Positions 1-7,083 are shown, numbered from the stretch's first letter. The stretch: 19,178 nucleotides of DNA from Solirubrobacterales bacterium (GCA_027314825.1 DAHVAB010000010.1:1-19178); one strand, 5' to 3'. Notes: generated from the letters alone by a model not told the origin. Numbers and translations: made by a program.

Positions 1-9
1 TTTCGCAAT

Positions 10-990
10 ATGCCCGCCAGGCTGGATAACCGCCCCCTACTCGGCACCATCGACGCAGAGCTGTTCCTGGCGCCACCGATCATGCCCGCGTTGGAGGCGG
101 CGATCGACCGGACGTTGAACGTGCTGATCCTCGGTGCGCACGGCTCTGGCAAGACGACGCTGCTTCGCTCGGTGCAGGCCCGCCGGCAGGAGGATCGCCA
201 GCCGGCCGTGTACGTCGACCTTGGTCCGGCTCAGAACGAGGTGCAGGCGCTGACGGTGATCGCGGATGCGCTCGGGCAGCGATGGAGCGCGTTCGGCGAT
301 CAGCTGCGCTCAGCCGTCCTGCCGGAGACGACGCCGTCCGGAGCGCTGCTGCGGCTTGCAAGGCGCCTGGGTGAGGCTCCCGCGTCGCTGCTTTTGATCG
401 ACTCGCCTCCAGGCGGAGGGCATGCCCATGTGCTCTTCGGTCGTTTGCGCGATGAGCTCTGGCAGCAGGGTCACCAGTGGATCGTGGCCGCCGATGAGAT
501 GCTTCGGGACGAGTTGACGCGGCCACCTGCCAACGCCTTCTTCGACGTTCGGCTGCATTTGGAGGCGCTCTCGGAGGATCAGCAGCGAGAGTTTCTGGCG
601 CGACGGCTCGCCTCAGAGCCGGCGTCTGTCGAGATCGACTCGATCGTCGGCAAGACCGACGGGCTGCCTCGCTCGGTGCTCGCCCTTGCGCGGGAGGCGG
701 TGCTCTCACAGCGGCCCGTCGACGCGCTGCTGGCCGACCGGGAGCAGCAGCGTAAGCGCCTGCAAGGTCTGCCGCCGGCCGCGAGCGCGATCATGGACTA
801 TCTGGCCGAGCACGGGCCAACCTCCGGATCGGACCCCGGCCTGCTCGCCACTCTTGGGGTTTCCGGACAGCGGGCGCGCATGGTGCTTCGCCAGCTGGAG
901 CAGGCGCAGCTGGTCCGCTCGTTCCCTGAGCAGCAGCGCCAGCAGGGACGGCCGCGCAAGCTGTATGAGCCGACCGATACGGTGGCCTGA
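10..990 (+). CDS. P-loop ATPase with C-terminal winged helix
   Basis: The protein has a Walker A motif, GAHGSGKTT, at about residues 42-50 and a Walker B-like hydrophobic strand, LLLID, at about 127-131. The C-terminal 70 residues resemble a winged helix-turn-helix, with a GVSGQRARMVLRQLEQAQL-like recognition region and a basic RGRPRK-type wing. This layout recalls ORC/Cdc6-like STAND or AAA ATPases fused to a DNA-binding domain; the exact family is not recognised. The residue after the Walker B Asp is Ser, not the usual catalytic Glu, so ATP hydrolysis may be weak or use another residue. The frame is open to the left edge of the window, so the true start may lie outside; ATG at 10 is the first visible one. 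Its stop overlaps the ATG of a 50-codon ORF (TGATG), and a GNAT toxin gene follows, which suggests one transcription unit. Confidence 0.75.
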   Translation: MPARLDNRPLLGTIDAELFLAPPIMPALEAAIDRTLNVLILGAHGSGKTTLLRSVQARRQEDRQPAVYVDLGPAQNEVQALTVIADALGQRWSAFGDQLRSAVLPETTPSGALLRLARRLGEAPASLLLIDSPPGGGHAHVLFGRLRDELWQQGHQWIVAADEMLRDELTRPPANAFFDVRLHLEALSEDQQREFLARRLASEPASVEIDSIVGKTDGLPRSVLALAREAVLSQRPVDALLADREQQRKRLQGLPPAASAIMDYLAEHGPTSGSDPGLLATLGVSGQRARMVLRQLEQAQLVRSFPEQQRQQGRPRKLYEPTDTVA

Positions 991-1142
991 TGCTGGAGGC
1001 GCTGCAGAGGCTCGGTGAGCAGTTCGCGTTCCTGACCGCCGTCTGCGAAAAATCCAGGGCAGATCAGGGTCTCCAAGACTCCCGGGGCGGTTCAAGGCGT
1101 TTCGCGCCCACGCCATGCACGACTCGCATGGCGGCGGCATGA
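990..1142 (+). CDS. Possible 50-aa linker ORF between ATPase and GNAT genes
   Basis: This short ORF starts within the stop of the ATPase gene (TGATG) and its own TGA overlaps the GNAT ATG (ATGA). It therefore fills the gap exactly with coupling at both ends. The first 20 residues (MLEALQRLGEQFAFLTAVCE) could form an amphipathic helix. The rest is Arg/Ser/Ala-rich with no recognisable domain, and it does not look like a ribbon-helix-helix antitoxin. The position would suit a small antitoxin, but no homology is recognised. In GC-rich DNA a 50-codon frame can be chance, and the region could instead be a promoter or leader for the GNAT gene. Confidence 0.25.
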   Translation: MLEALQRLGEQFAFLTAVCEKSRADQGLQDSRGGSRRFAPTPCTTRMAAA

Positions 1143-1702
1143 CGACGCCGGGCAACAGGCGAGGCACCGCCGAGTCGATCCGGAGTGCATTCCGCGATCA
1201 CGGCGCCACATGGTTGACGCTGCCTGACGGAGACGAAGATCTGCCTGAGGAGCTGCGGCACGCGATCGAGATCTTCGATGCCGGTGAACGACCGGCGGCG
1301 AGAACCGCAACCGAATGGCTCCAGAACGACGCTCACGACTCGTTCGCGACCTCACGCACCCGGGTGTTGATCGAAGGGCAGCGCATCGCCGGATACCACT
1401 CGCTCGCCTCCGCGTCGGTCGCGCTCAGCCAGCGCGATCGCCGTGAGATCGGCGCACGCCACGTGCGCGTGCCAGCCACCCTTGTGGCATGGATCGCCAA
1501 GGACATCCACGCGCCGATCGACGGCAAGGAGCTCCTGCTGCACGCAGCCGCCAAGGCAAGAGAAGCGGCATGGATCCAGGCGACCACCGTGCTCGCCCTC
1601 GACGCGTTCGACGAGGAGACGGCGGCCATGTGGCGGCAGCGCTACGGATTTCGCCGCTCCGCCGAAGATGGTCCTCGCGAGCGCCTATGGCTGGCACTCT
1701 AA
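1139..1702 (+). CDS. GNAT acetyltransferase, TacT/AtaT toxin-like
   Basis: The 187-residue protein shows the layout of GNAT toxins that acetylate aminoacyl-tRNA. There is an N-terminal FDAGERP...EWLQNDA block (family pattern F-x-CG...LD-x-WL-x-x-A), then VLIEGQRIAGYHSLASASV, then the acetyl-CoA binding strand and helix VPATLVAWIAKD...DGKELLLHAAAKA. It ends with LALDAFDEETAAMWRQRYGFRR, the usual DE-x-A-x-x-F/W-Y-x-x-x-GF ending. ATG 1139 overlaps the preceding small ORF; an in-frame ATG at 1115 would add eight residues. These toxins are normally encoded just downstream of a ribbon-helix-helix (DUF1778) antitoxin, and none is seen here; a winged-helix ATPase gene and a 50-codon ORF occupy that place. 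The target (tRNA) is inferred from the family. The gene converges on the small minus-strand gene ending at 1715. Confidence 0.85.
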   Translation: MTTPGNRRGTAESIRSAFRDHGATWLTLPDGDEDLPEELRHAIEIFDAGERPAARTATEWLQNDAHDSFATSRTRVLIEGQRIAGYHSLASASVALSQRDRREIGARHVRVPATLVAWIAKDIHAPIDGKELLLHAAAKAREAAWIQATTVLALDAFDEETAAMWRQRYGFRRSAEDGPRERLWLAL

Positions 1703-1714
1703 CCTGACGGCGAT

Positions 1715-1894
1715 CTACCGATCCCTGCCTTCGCGCTGCAAGCCCGCGAGATAAGAGTCGGCCTCTTCGTGAAACGCACGCACGCGGGGATCGCGGCGGG
1801 CCGCCTCCAACTCCTTAGCGTCAACGATCGCGACGACTAAATCGTCTCGCTGCTCGCGCTTGCGTACCGCTCGAATGTCAGACGTCAAAGCCAT
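1715..1894 (-). CDS. Small charged protein, unknown function (59 aa)
   Basis: The protein is short, soluble and highly charged. It ends in an Ala/Glu/Arg-rich helix with the pattern RRDPRVRAFHEEADSYLAGL and has no membrane segment or cysteine. The in-frame ATG at 1894 is chosen because GGGG lies six bases upstream; in-frame ATGs at 1906 and 1912 are alternatives. The start lies inside the 3' end of the winged-helix regulator gene (17-base overlap), so translation is probably coupled and the two form a pair. A regulator followed by a small overlapping partner is a toxin-antitoxin-like arrangement, but no catalytic motif is visible and the function is not recognised. Its 3' end faces the GNAT gene with a gap of about 12 bases. 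Confidence 0.55.
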   Translation of the reverse strand: MALTSDIRAVRKREQRDDLVVAIVDAKELEAARRDPRVRAFHEEADSYLAGLQREGRDR

Positions 1895-2747
1895 CAGATG
1901 CCCCATCGGCATCGTGCCGGAAGCGCTTTATCGGCCATATACGATAGCGCAGCACACGCCTGAGCGCGGCGATCCGCTCCTCCCCCATGAACGTCAGCTG
2001 AAGGCTGACCGGGCCGCGTCGGAGTGCGTAGGCGAGACCGGGTGCTGCGAGGGTCGGCAGGCCCGGCTCGATGATCGGCGGCTGCGCACGGATCTCACAG
2101 CGGATCATCGCGCAGGTCAACCGTTCGCGTGGCGGCACGTAGCGTGCAGCCCATGCGTCGAGCATCCGTGACGGGTCGCTCACCAGGTAGGCACGACCGG
2201 CACGCTCGAGCATGCCGTCCCGGAGCAGCGCCGTGAGGGTCCGGTGAGCGTTGCCAGGGTTGATCTCGGCCATGTGCGCGACATCGGAGAGCCGCCAAGC
2301 CCGCTCGGGATCGCTGAGCAGCACTTTGAGGACTCGGCTGGCCGCGGGAGCAAACGGCGAGACATTGGCACGCCCATCCGGCGCAACACCACGCTTCGGT
2401 GGAGCGTCGTAGGTGAGCCCGCCGGCGTCGATTCGACCAGCGCCATCGAGGTCGAGCCATGAGATGCCTGCTTGCTGGGCAGCAGCACGCAGGCCCGCGG
2501 GGGCTCGCTCCACGACCACCAGCTCCACGTCGGGCAGTTCTGCCTGCAGCCTGCGCAGCCCGGAGGGATAAGGGACGGTCAGCGCGGCAGCGTTCAGCGA
2601 GACGCAGACTCGGCCGCGGCGCAACCGCAAACGTGCTCGGCGCGCGTCGATGTGCTCGACATCCAGCTCGATGTCGCCATTCAGGACATATGGGGCGCCT
2701 TCGAAGAAGCGGCGCATCAATGTGTGTGTGCCTCGACTCGGCCACAC
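1878..2747 (-). CDS. Winged-helix regulator, AbiEi-antitoxin-like
   Basis: The centre of this roughly 289-residue protein reads as a winged helix-turn-helix: VLKVLLSDPERAWRLSDVA, then MAEINPGNAHRTLTALLRDGML, then the strand AYLVSDPSRMLDAWAARY. The phrase LSDP...W.LSDVA...LLRDGML....DP..LLDAWA recalls actinobacterial proteins labelled AbiEi-type (type IV) antitoxins, from memory of the family. An N-terminal 120-residue domain with RRGRVCVSLN and a VELVVVERAPAGLRAAA segment precedes it. The C-terminal region of about 70 residues does not look like the usual AbiEi C-terminal domain and seems shorter. The start is uncertain: GTG 2747 or ATG 2717, neither with a good ribosome-binding site. It overlaps a 59-residue ORF at its 3' end and is transcribed away from the exonuclease gene, across 48 bases. 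Confidence 0.75.
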   Translation of the reverse strand: MWPSRGTHTLMRRFFEGAPYVLNGDIELDVEHIDARRARLRLRRGRVCVSLNAAALTVPYPSGLRRLQAELPDVELVVVERAPAGLRAAAQQAGISWLDLDGAGRIDAGGLTYDAPPKRGVAPDGRANVSPFAPAASRVLKVLLSDPERAWRLSDVAHMAEINPGNAHRTLTALLRDGMLERAGRAYLVSDPSRMLDAWAARYVPPRERLTCAMIRCEIRAQPPIIEPGLPTLAAPGLAYALRRGPVSLQLTFMGEERIAALRRVLRYRIWPIKRFRHDADGASDGFDV

Positions 2748-2795
2748 GCTCAGGACATGGAAGCGACCAGCGGTTCATCGTTGCGATACTCGATC

Positions 2796-3476
2796 ATGGA
2801 CCCGATGAGCTGCGCAAGAACCCGCCCAGACCTCTACATCTCTGCCGACGTCGAGACCGATGGGCCGATCCCGGGCGCATACTCGCTGCTGGCGTTCGGC
2901 TTGGCTGCGGTCGGACGCTACGACGGCGCTCGCTTCGAGCGCTGGCAGCCGCGCGAGCACACCTTCTACCGGGAGCTGCGCCCGATCAGCGATCGTTACC
3001 AGCAGGATGCGCTCGACGTGAATGGGCTCGATCGCGAGCGCCTGCGACGCGAGGGCGCCGACCCGGCCACAGCCATCCGGGACGCAGCCAAGTGGGTGGA
3101 GATGTTGAGCGACGGGCACCGGCCAGTGCTGGTCGCCTACCCAGTCGCGTTCGACTGGGCATTCCTCTACTGGTACTTCGAGACGTTCGCCCCCGGCGGC
3201 TCCCCGTTCGGGCACTCTTCATGCCTTGACATACGCACCCAGTACCAGACGCTCGCCGGCACCGTCTTCGACCTCTCCGGCAAGGCGACGATGCCGCCGT
3301 TCCTGCAGCCCGCCACAGCGCACACGCACAACGCGCTCGACGACGCGGTCGAGCAGGGAGAACTCTTCGCGAACCTGCTCGAATGGGCCACAAGGCAGCG
3401 CAACGCAACCGCGCGCGGCAACGGCGAGGAGTCGATGCCCTCCTGGCTCGCGCCGCATAGCGCAGTCATAGCCTGA
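2796..3476 (+). CDS. DnaQ-like DEDDh 3'-5' exonuclease
   Basis: The 226-residue protein carries the RNase T/DnaQ exonuclease motifs in order. ExoI is ISADVETDG with D18 and E20. ExoII lies around VAYPVAFDWAF with D120. ExoIII is HNALDDAVEQG with H178 and D183 in the H-x4-D spacing that defines the DEDDh subgroup. These residues bind two metal ions that hydrolyse 3' ends of DNA or RNA. The polar C-terminal tail is unremarkable. ATG 2796 is chosen because it leaves 18 residues before the first catalytic strand; ATG 2805 is possible. The frame stays open upstream to 2472, but that part lies antisense to the regulator gene and lacks family similarity. The protein has no polymerase or other domain, so it is a stand-alone exonuclease of unknown substrate. 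Confidence 0.88.
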   Translation: MDPMSCARTRPDLYISADVETDGPIPGAYSLLAFGLAAVGRYDGARFERWQPREHTFYRELRPISDRYQQDALDVNGLDRERLRREGADPATAIRDAAKWVEMLSDGHRPVLVAYPVAFDWAFLYWYFETFAPGGSPFGHSSCLDIRTQYQTLAGTVFDLSGKATMPPFLQPATAHTHNALDDAVEQGELFANLLEWATRQRNATARGNGEESMPSWLAPHSAVIA

Positions 3477-3537
3477 GACGCGGCATAGCCACTCGGTTCG
3501 GACCACAGGGGGTGAGCGTCTCGGCTCGCAACGCCGC

Positions 3538-3553
3538 CGTCTCAGATGAGACG
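3538..3553. promoter_or_regulatory. Palindrome just before the helical-repeat gene
   Basis: CGTCTCA-GA-TGAGACG is a perfect inverted repeat of seven-base arms ending eight bases before the ATG at 3562. A further half-site CGTCTC occurs at 3517-3522, 21 bp (two helical turns) upstream. This looks like a repressor operator over the start region, or a short leader hairpin that could hide the start codon. No known regulator site is recognised. Confidence 0.4.
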
Positions 3554-3561
3554 ATTTCGCG

Positions 3562-4911
3562 ATGCCCTCAAGAGCCAGCCGGAAGCCAAAGGACGTTCAG
3601 GAGGTCGTGAGCGACCTGTCCAGCGAGGAGCTGCGCGAGATCGTCGCCTCCGCGGTCGATCGCCATCCCGACGTCGAACGCCACGTGCTGCTCGCCGCGG
3701 CGCGCAGCGACGGCGACCTTCGTGAGCTGCGACGCGAGGTCGACCGCGGGCTGCGCACGCGACGGTTCCTCTCCTACCACGAAAGCTCGGGATGGGCGCG
3801 CTCAGCGCAGCCTGTCCTGCAGGAGCTTCGACTCGCCGCCGAGAAGGCGCCCTCGGCAGACCTGCTCGCGCTGATCGAGCGGGCGGTCGGGCATGTCGTA
3901 AAGGTGATCATGCACGCCGACGACTCCAACGGCACGATCGGCGATCTCGCCCGCGAGCTGCTCGATCTGCACGCGCAGCTCGCCGACACGCAGGTCGCCG
4001 ACCCGATCGAGCTCGCGAAGTGGATGGTGCGCTTCAGCTGCGAGGACCAAGACTTCTTCGAGGTCGACCCGGTCCGTTACCGCAACGCGCTCGACGAGGG
4101 CGGCCTCGCCGCCTACAGACAGGCGATCGAGCAGCGCAACGCCGAAGGCAGCGAGCAGTTCGCGGTGCGCTTCGCGCGCGAGCGGCTCGCCGTGCTCGAC
4201 GGCGACACCGAGACGATCCTCACGCTGCTCGGCGGAGACCTCAGCGCACCGCACCAGTTCGTCCGCGTGTGCGAGGCGATGGCGGAGCTCGAACGCGACG
4301 AAGACGTGCTCTCCTTCGCGCTGCGCGGCATCGCGCAGACGAGCGGCTGGCAGGTAGACAAGCTCTATGACCTCGCCTGTGAGGTGCACGAACGCGCAGA
4401 CGCGCCCGTCGAAGCGCTCGCGCTGCGCCGCCAGCAGCACGAGCGGGCGCCCTCCGCGAGCACCTACTCGACGCTGCGCCGCGCCGCCGAGACGCTCGAC
4501 GCCTGGGAGCTCGAGCGCGACGCCGCGCGAGCAGCGCTGCGCGAGCACGACCGCGGCAGCTACGTCGACGCGCTGCTGGGCGAAGGCGACGCGGTGACCG
4601 CCTGGACGGTCGCCACCGAGGATCCAACCTGGGATCCCGGCAGCTACCGCCGCATCCACCTCGCCGAAGCGCGCGAGCCGACACACCCCGAGCAGGCGCT
4701 GCCCTCATACATGCTCGTAGCCGAGGAAGAGCTGCACCAGACAGGCCGCCGCGCCTACGCGCGGGCGATCGCGATCCTCAAGCGCGCACACCGCGCCGCA
4801 GCCGCCGCAGACAAGGACGACTGGTTCGCAGACGAGCTTGCCAAACTCCGCGAGCAGCACCGCCGCCGCCCCGCCCTGATCGAGATGCTCAACAAGGCAA
4901 AGCTGCCCTGA
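3562..4911 (+). CDS. Helical-repeat protein, DUF6880-like
   Basis: The 449-residue protein is almost entirely predicted helix, rich in Ala, Glu and Arg, with no transmembrane segment, P-loop or zinc ligands. It opens with SRKPKDVQEVVSDLSSEELREIVASAVDRHPDVERHVLLAAA and continues as TPR/HEAT-like helix pairs. The end is the characteristic KDDWFADELAKLREQHRRRPALIEMLNKAKLP. From memory, this ending and length match the DUF6880 family, whose members often sit next to SWIM zinc-finger proteins; no SWIM partner is visible here. A scaffold or adaptor role is only inference. The gene stands alone, with its own palindrome upstream and the hipBA operator region downstream. Confidence 0.8.
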   Translation: MPSRASRKPKDVQEVVSDLSSEELREIVASAVDRHPDVERHVLLAAARSDGDLRELRREVDRGLRTRRFLSYHESSGWARSAQPVLQELRLAAEKAPSADLLALIERAVGHVVKVIMHADDSNGTIGDLARELLDLHAQLADTQVADPIELAKWMVRFSCEDQDFFEVDPVRYRNALDEGGLAAYRQAIEQRNAEGSEQFAVRFARERLAVLDGDTETILTLLGGDLSAPHQFVRVCEAMAELERDEDVLSFALRGIAQTSGWQVDKLYDLACEVHERADAPVEALALRRQQHERAPSASTYSTLRRAAETLDAWELERDAARAALREHDRGSYVDALLGEGDAVTAWTVATEDPTWDPGSYRRIHLAEAREPTHPEQALPSYMLVAEEELHQTGRRAYARAIAILKRAHRAAAAADKDDWFADELAKLREQHRRRPALIEMLNKAKLP

Positions 4912-5086
4912 GCCGTGCTGCCGTGCCATCGGCGTGGCAACACTGACCTACAGAGTTGGACGACCGGACCCCGCTCATGGGTCCACCTGTGAGAGCTGGG
5001 GGTTGCGCCGGTGCAGCGGTGCAGCGGCAGCCAAAGGGAATCGGCGTTCGACTTGGAGCCTGCCCGGCTCGACGGGCGCCGCTCAT

Positions 5087-5158
5087 TGCCACCGCACGGT
5101 GTCTTGCGCGTTCTGCTACCACACGGTGGCATGCTAGACTTGCTACCGAACGGTTGCA
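5087..5158. promoter_or_regulatory. Three phased operator palindromes of hipBA
   Basis: Three 18-bp sites begin at 5087, 5114 and 5141, exactly 27 bp apart: TGCCACCgcacGGTGTCT, TGCTACCacacGGTGGCA and TGCTACCgaacGGTTGCA. The shared pattern is TGCYACC-N4-GGTNGCA, a dyad centred on ACC-N4-GGT. Sites 2 and 3 flank the likely -10 box, and site 3 covers the likely transcription start. In known hipBA operons HipB dimers bind several palindromes in the promoter (E. coli TATCC-N8-GGATA), so these are the probable HipB or HipBA autoregulatory sites. The sequence pattern differs from that of E. coli. Confidence 0.8.
5132..5140 (+). promoter_or_regulatory. Extended -10 promoter of hipBA
   Basis: TGCTAGACT supplies an extended -10 (TGN followed by TAGACT, fitting the actinobacterial TANNNT pattern) between operator sites 2 and 3. 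No good -35 hexamer lies 16-18 bp upstream, which is compatible with an extended -10 promoter. The expected start is near 5147, about 25 bases before hipB. Confidence 0.45.
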
Positions 5159-5171
5159 CGATTCGGTGAAG

Positions 5172-5453
5172 ATGAGGATGCGTTCGATACGAGACCTGGC
5201 GGCTGCAGTCCGCGGCCGTCGCGGTGATCTTCGCATGAGCCAAGCGGAGCTGGCGGCGCGTGCCGGCGTCTCGCGGAAGTGGATCTACGAGTTCGAGGCG
5301 GGCAAGCCAAACGCCGAGGTCGGCCTGCTGCTGCGCGTGCTGGACGCGCTCGGCCTCACGCTCGAGGTGACCCCGGACGGGCAGGCTGAGGCTGCGTCCC
5401 GCGGCGAGGCGGTCGATCTCGATGCCCTGATCGACGAGCACCGGCGACGATGA
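5172..5453 (+). CDS. hipB: HipB-like antitoxin, XRE-family HTH
   Basis: The 93-residue protein has a standard Cro/CI-type helix-turn-helix: AAVRGRRGDLRMSQAELAARAG, then VSRKWIYEFEAGKPNAEVGLLLRVLDALGLTLEV. This is close to HipB antitoxins, which bind the promoter and neutralise HipA. The C-terminal 25 residues (EAASRGEAVDLDALIDEHRRR) are the flexible tail expected of this family. ATG 5172 is taken as start; GTG 5166 and ATG 5178 are also in frame, and 5178 is better spaced from the GGTGA at 5165-5169. The stop overlaps the hipA start as ATGA, so the pair is translationally coupled. Autoregulation through the three upstream palindromes is inferred. Confidence 0.88.
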   Translation: MRMRSIRDLAAAVRGRRGDLRMSQAELAARAGVSRKWIYEFEAGKPNAEVGLLLRVLDALGLTLEVTPDGQAEAASRGEAVDLDALIDEHRRR

Positions 5454-6727
5454 CCGACAGCTTGACGGTCATCCTCGACGAGACGGTCGCCGGCACGATC
5501 ACCCGTCTGCGGGGCGGGCGACTGCGCTTCGACTATGAGGACGCCTACCGCAACGCGGCGAGCACGACCGCGATCTCGGTGGCGATGCCGAAGGCGGTGG
5601 GCAGCCACGCCGAGCGCATCATCGCCCCGTGGCTATGGGGTCTCTTGCCCGACAACGAGGCGGTTCTTGCCCGGTGGGCTCGAGACTTCCACTCCGCGGT
5701 CTCGCCCTTCGCATTGCTCTCCACGCCGATCGGGCACGACTGCGCCGGCGCGGTCCGCTTCGCAGCACCGAGCCAGGCCGAGGAGCTGATCGGCCAACCA
5801 GGAGCGGTGCAGTGGCTGAGCGAGCACGACGTCGCCCAACGACTGCGCGAGCTGCGAAGTGACAGCACCGCGTGGCTGGGAGCGGACTTCAGCGGCCAGT
5901 TCAGCCTCGCCGGCGCGCAGGCGAAGACCGCGCTGCTCCTCCAGGACGGCCGCTGGGGCCTGCCGTCCGGCTCGGCCGCAACCAGCCACATCCTGAAGCC
6001 CGCCGTCGCCGGCCTGGACGATCACGATCTCAACGAGCACCTCTGCCTGGACGCCGCAGGCCGCGCCGGCCTCGTCGTCGCGACCACTCGTGTCGCCATG
6101 TTCGAGGATGAGACCGCGATCGTCGTGGACCGCTACGACCGCCGGCTGACCGGCGGCAGGATGATCCGGATCCATCAGGAGGATCTCTGCCAGGCCCTCG
6201 GCGTTCACCCCGAGCGCAAGTACCAGAACATGGGAGGTCCGGGCCCAGGCGATGTGGCGCGACTGCTCCGCGAAGTGATGCCGCCGCACGCCGCCGAGGA
6301 CGCCGTCTGGCGCTTCTTCGACGCGCTGGCATGGAACTGGCTGATCGCCGGCACGGACGCTCACGCCAAGAACTACTCACTGCTGCTCGCCGGCGAGAAC
6401 GTGACGCTGGCGCCCCTATACGACATCGCCTCCGCCCTTCCCTACGACACCCATGAGCGCAAGCTGCGCTTCGCGATGAAGATCGGCGGCGACTACCGCG
6501 TGCTGCCGTACGGAAACAAATGGCCGGCAGCCGCCAGAGAGCTCGACCTCGAGACGGATGCCGCCATGCAGCGACTGCTCACGCTCGCTGACCGAGCGCC
6601 GGACGCATTCGCAGAAGCCTCGGGCACTCGGGAGGTGAGCGCACTCGAACGACCGCTGCCCGGGCGCCTTACAGACCTCGTCGCAGCCCGGGTCAAGCGT
6701 TGCCTTGCCATTCTCGGCGAGCCGTGA
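5450..6727 (+). CDS. hipA: HipA-like Ser/Thr kinase toxin
   Basis: The 425-residue protein has all the HipA landmarks. FSLAGAQAKTALL at 151-163 is equivalent to the E. coli SIAGAQEK loop that contains the autophosphorylated Ser150. HILKP at 170-174 and VDRYDRR at 216-222 follow, then IHQEDLCQALGVHPERKYQ at about 231-249. GTDAHAKN at 301-308 supplies the catalytic Asp, and APLYDIAS at 321-328 the metal-binding Asp. E. coli HipA phosphorylates glutamyl-tRNA synthetase and causes growth arrest and persistence; the substrate here is unknown. Length and motifs are complete, so the toxin looks active. It overlaps hipB by four bases, and the HipB protein and operator array upstream should control it. 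Confidence 0.93.
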   Translation: MTDSLTVILDETVAGTITRLRGGRLRFDYEDAYRNAASTTAISVAMPKAVGSHAERIIAPWLWGLLPDNEAVLARWARDFHSAVSPFALLSTPIGHDCAGAVRFAAPSQAEELIGQPGAVQWLSEHDVAQRLRELRSDSTAWLGADFSGQFSLAGAQAKTALLLQDGRWGLPSGSAATSHILKPAVAGLDDHDLNEHLCLDAAGRAGLVVATTRVAMFEDETAIVVDRYDRRLTGGRMIRIHQEDLCQALGVHPERKYQNMGGPGPGDVARLLREVMPPHAAEDAVWRFFDALAWNWLIAGTDAHAKNYSLLLAGENVTLAPLYDIASALPYDTHERKLRFAMKIGGDYRVLPYGNKWPAAARELDLETDAAMQRLLTLADRAPDAFAEASGTREVSALERPLPGRLTDLVAARVKRCLAILGEP

Positions 6728-6890
6728 GGCAACCGTGGCTCGCGCAGGCACCTGGAGCGCGGACCATGCCGCCGGCGAGCACGAGATTGGCCTCCGACCG
6801 ACCGCGAGACCAGCCGATCCTTGGTCGCACAACGACGTTCCGAACACTCACAAGGCTCAGAACCCAGTGGACCATTCGGGGTCGTTCCTC

Positions 6891-6911
6891 TGGCAACATC
6901 GTGGCAACATC
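6891..6911. repeat. Direct repeat TGGCAACATC, 11 bp apart
   Basis: TGGCAACATC occurs at 6891-6900 and again at 6902-6911, so the two copies sit 11 bp apart on the same face of the helix. This could be a protein-binding arm of a recombination site or an operator; no protein is identified. Confidence 0.5.
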
Positions 6912-6925
6912 CACTCCTCCAGATA

Positions 6926-6980
6926 CGTCCGATGCGTCCACGAAACCGCACAAAATGGACGATCTGGACGCCAGTGGACG
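6926..6980. repeat. Cluster of five GGACG/CGTCC words
   Basis: CGTCC occurs at 6926-6930 and 6935-6939 in one orientation, and TGGACG at 6956-6961, 6965-6970 and 6975-6980 in the other. The spacing is 9-10 bp within each group. A cluster of short repeats in both orientations next to a tRNA-like segment recalls arm-type binding sites of tyrosine recombinases. Chance in GC-rich DNA cannot be excluded. Confidence 0.4.
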
Positions 6981-7030
6981 CATATGACAGACATAGACGG
7001 GTTGAGGGCCTTGTGGGCTTTACGGCCCGT

Positions 7031-7054
7031 GGTGGTTCGAGTCCACTCGAGCGC
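7031..7054 (+). other. tRNA T-arm-like fragment, possible att core
   Basis: GGTGG-TTCGAGT-CCACT forms a five-pair stem (one G-U) with a seven-base TTCGANN loop, followed by CGAGCGC in the position of the 3' acceptor strand. No GCGCTCG partner, D-arm or seven-base anticodon loop is found upstream and no CCA follows. It is therefore not an intact tRNA but looks like the 3' end of one. Integrating elements often duplicate such 3' ends, so this may be an attachment-site remnant. Confidence 0.4.
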
Positions 7055-7061
7055 ATGCGAA

Positions 7062-7083
7062 AAGCCCTGTCGCTTCAGGGCTT
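7062..7083. terminator. Stem-loop, possible bidirectional terminator
   Basis: AAGCCCTG and CAGGGCTT form a perfect eight-base stem around the loop TCGCTT. On the plus strand it is followed by a pyrimidine-rich CTCCTGTTCTC. On the minus strand it lies about 100 bases after the TMEM175-like gene and is followed by TTTTC-type sequence. The U-runs are weak, so terminator strength is uncertain. Confidence 0.5.

Noticed and set aside
4924..4939. A fourth HipB site, TGCCA-N6-TGGCA
   Set aside because: The half-sites resemble the hipBA operators but are two bases closer together, lack the ACC-N4-GGT core and are not in the 27-bp phase.
6975..7060. Complete tRNA gene
   Set aside because: Only the T-arm and a 3' acceptor-like strand can be drawn. 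There is no matching 5' acceptor strand, D-arm or seven-base anticodon loop.
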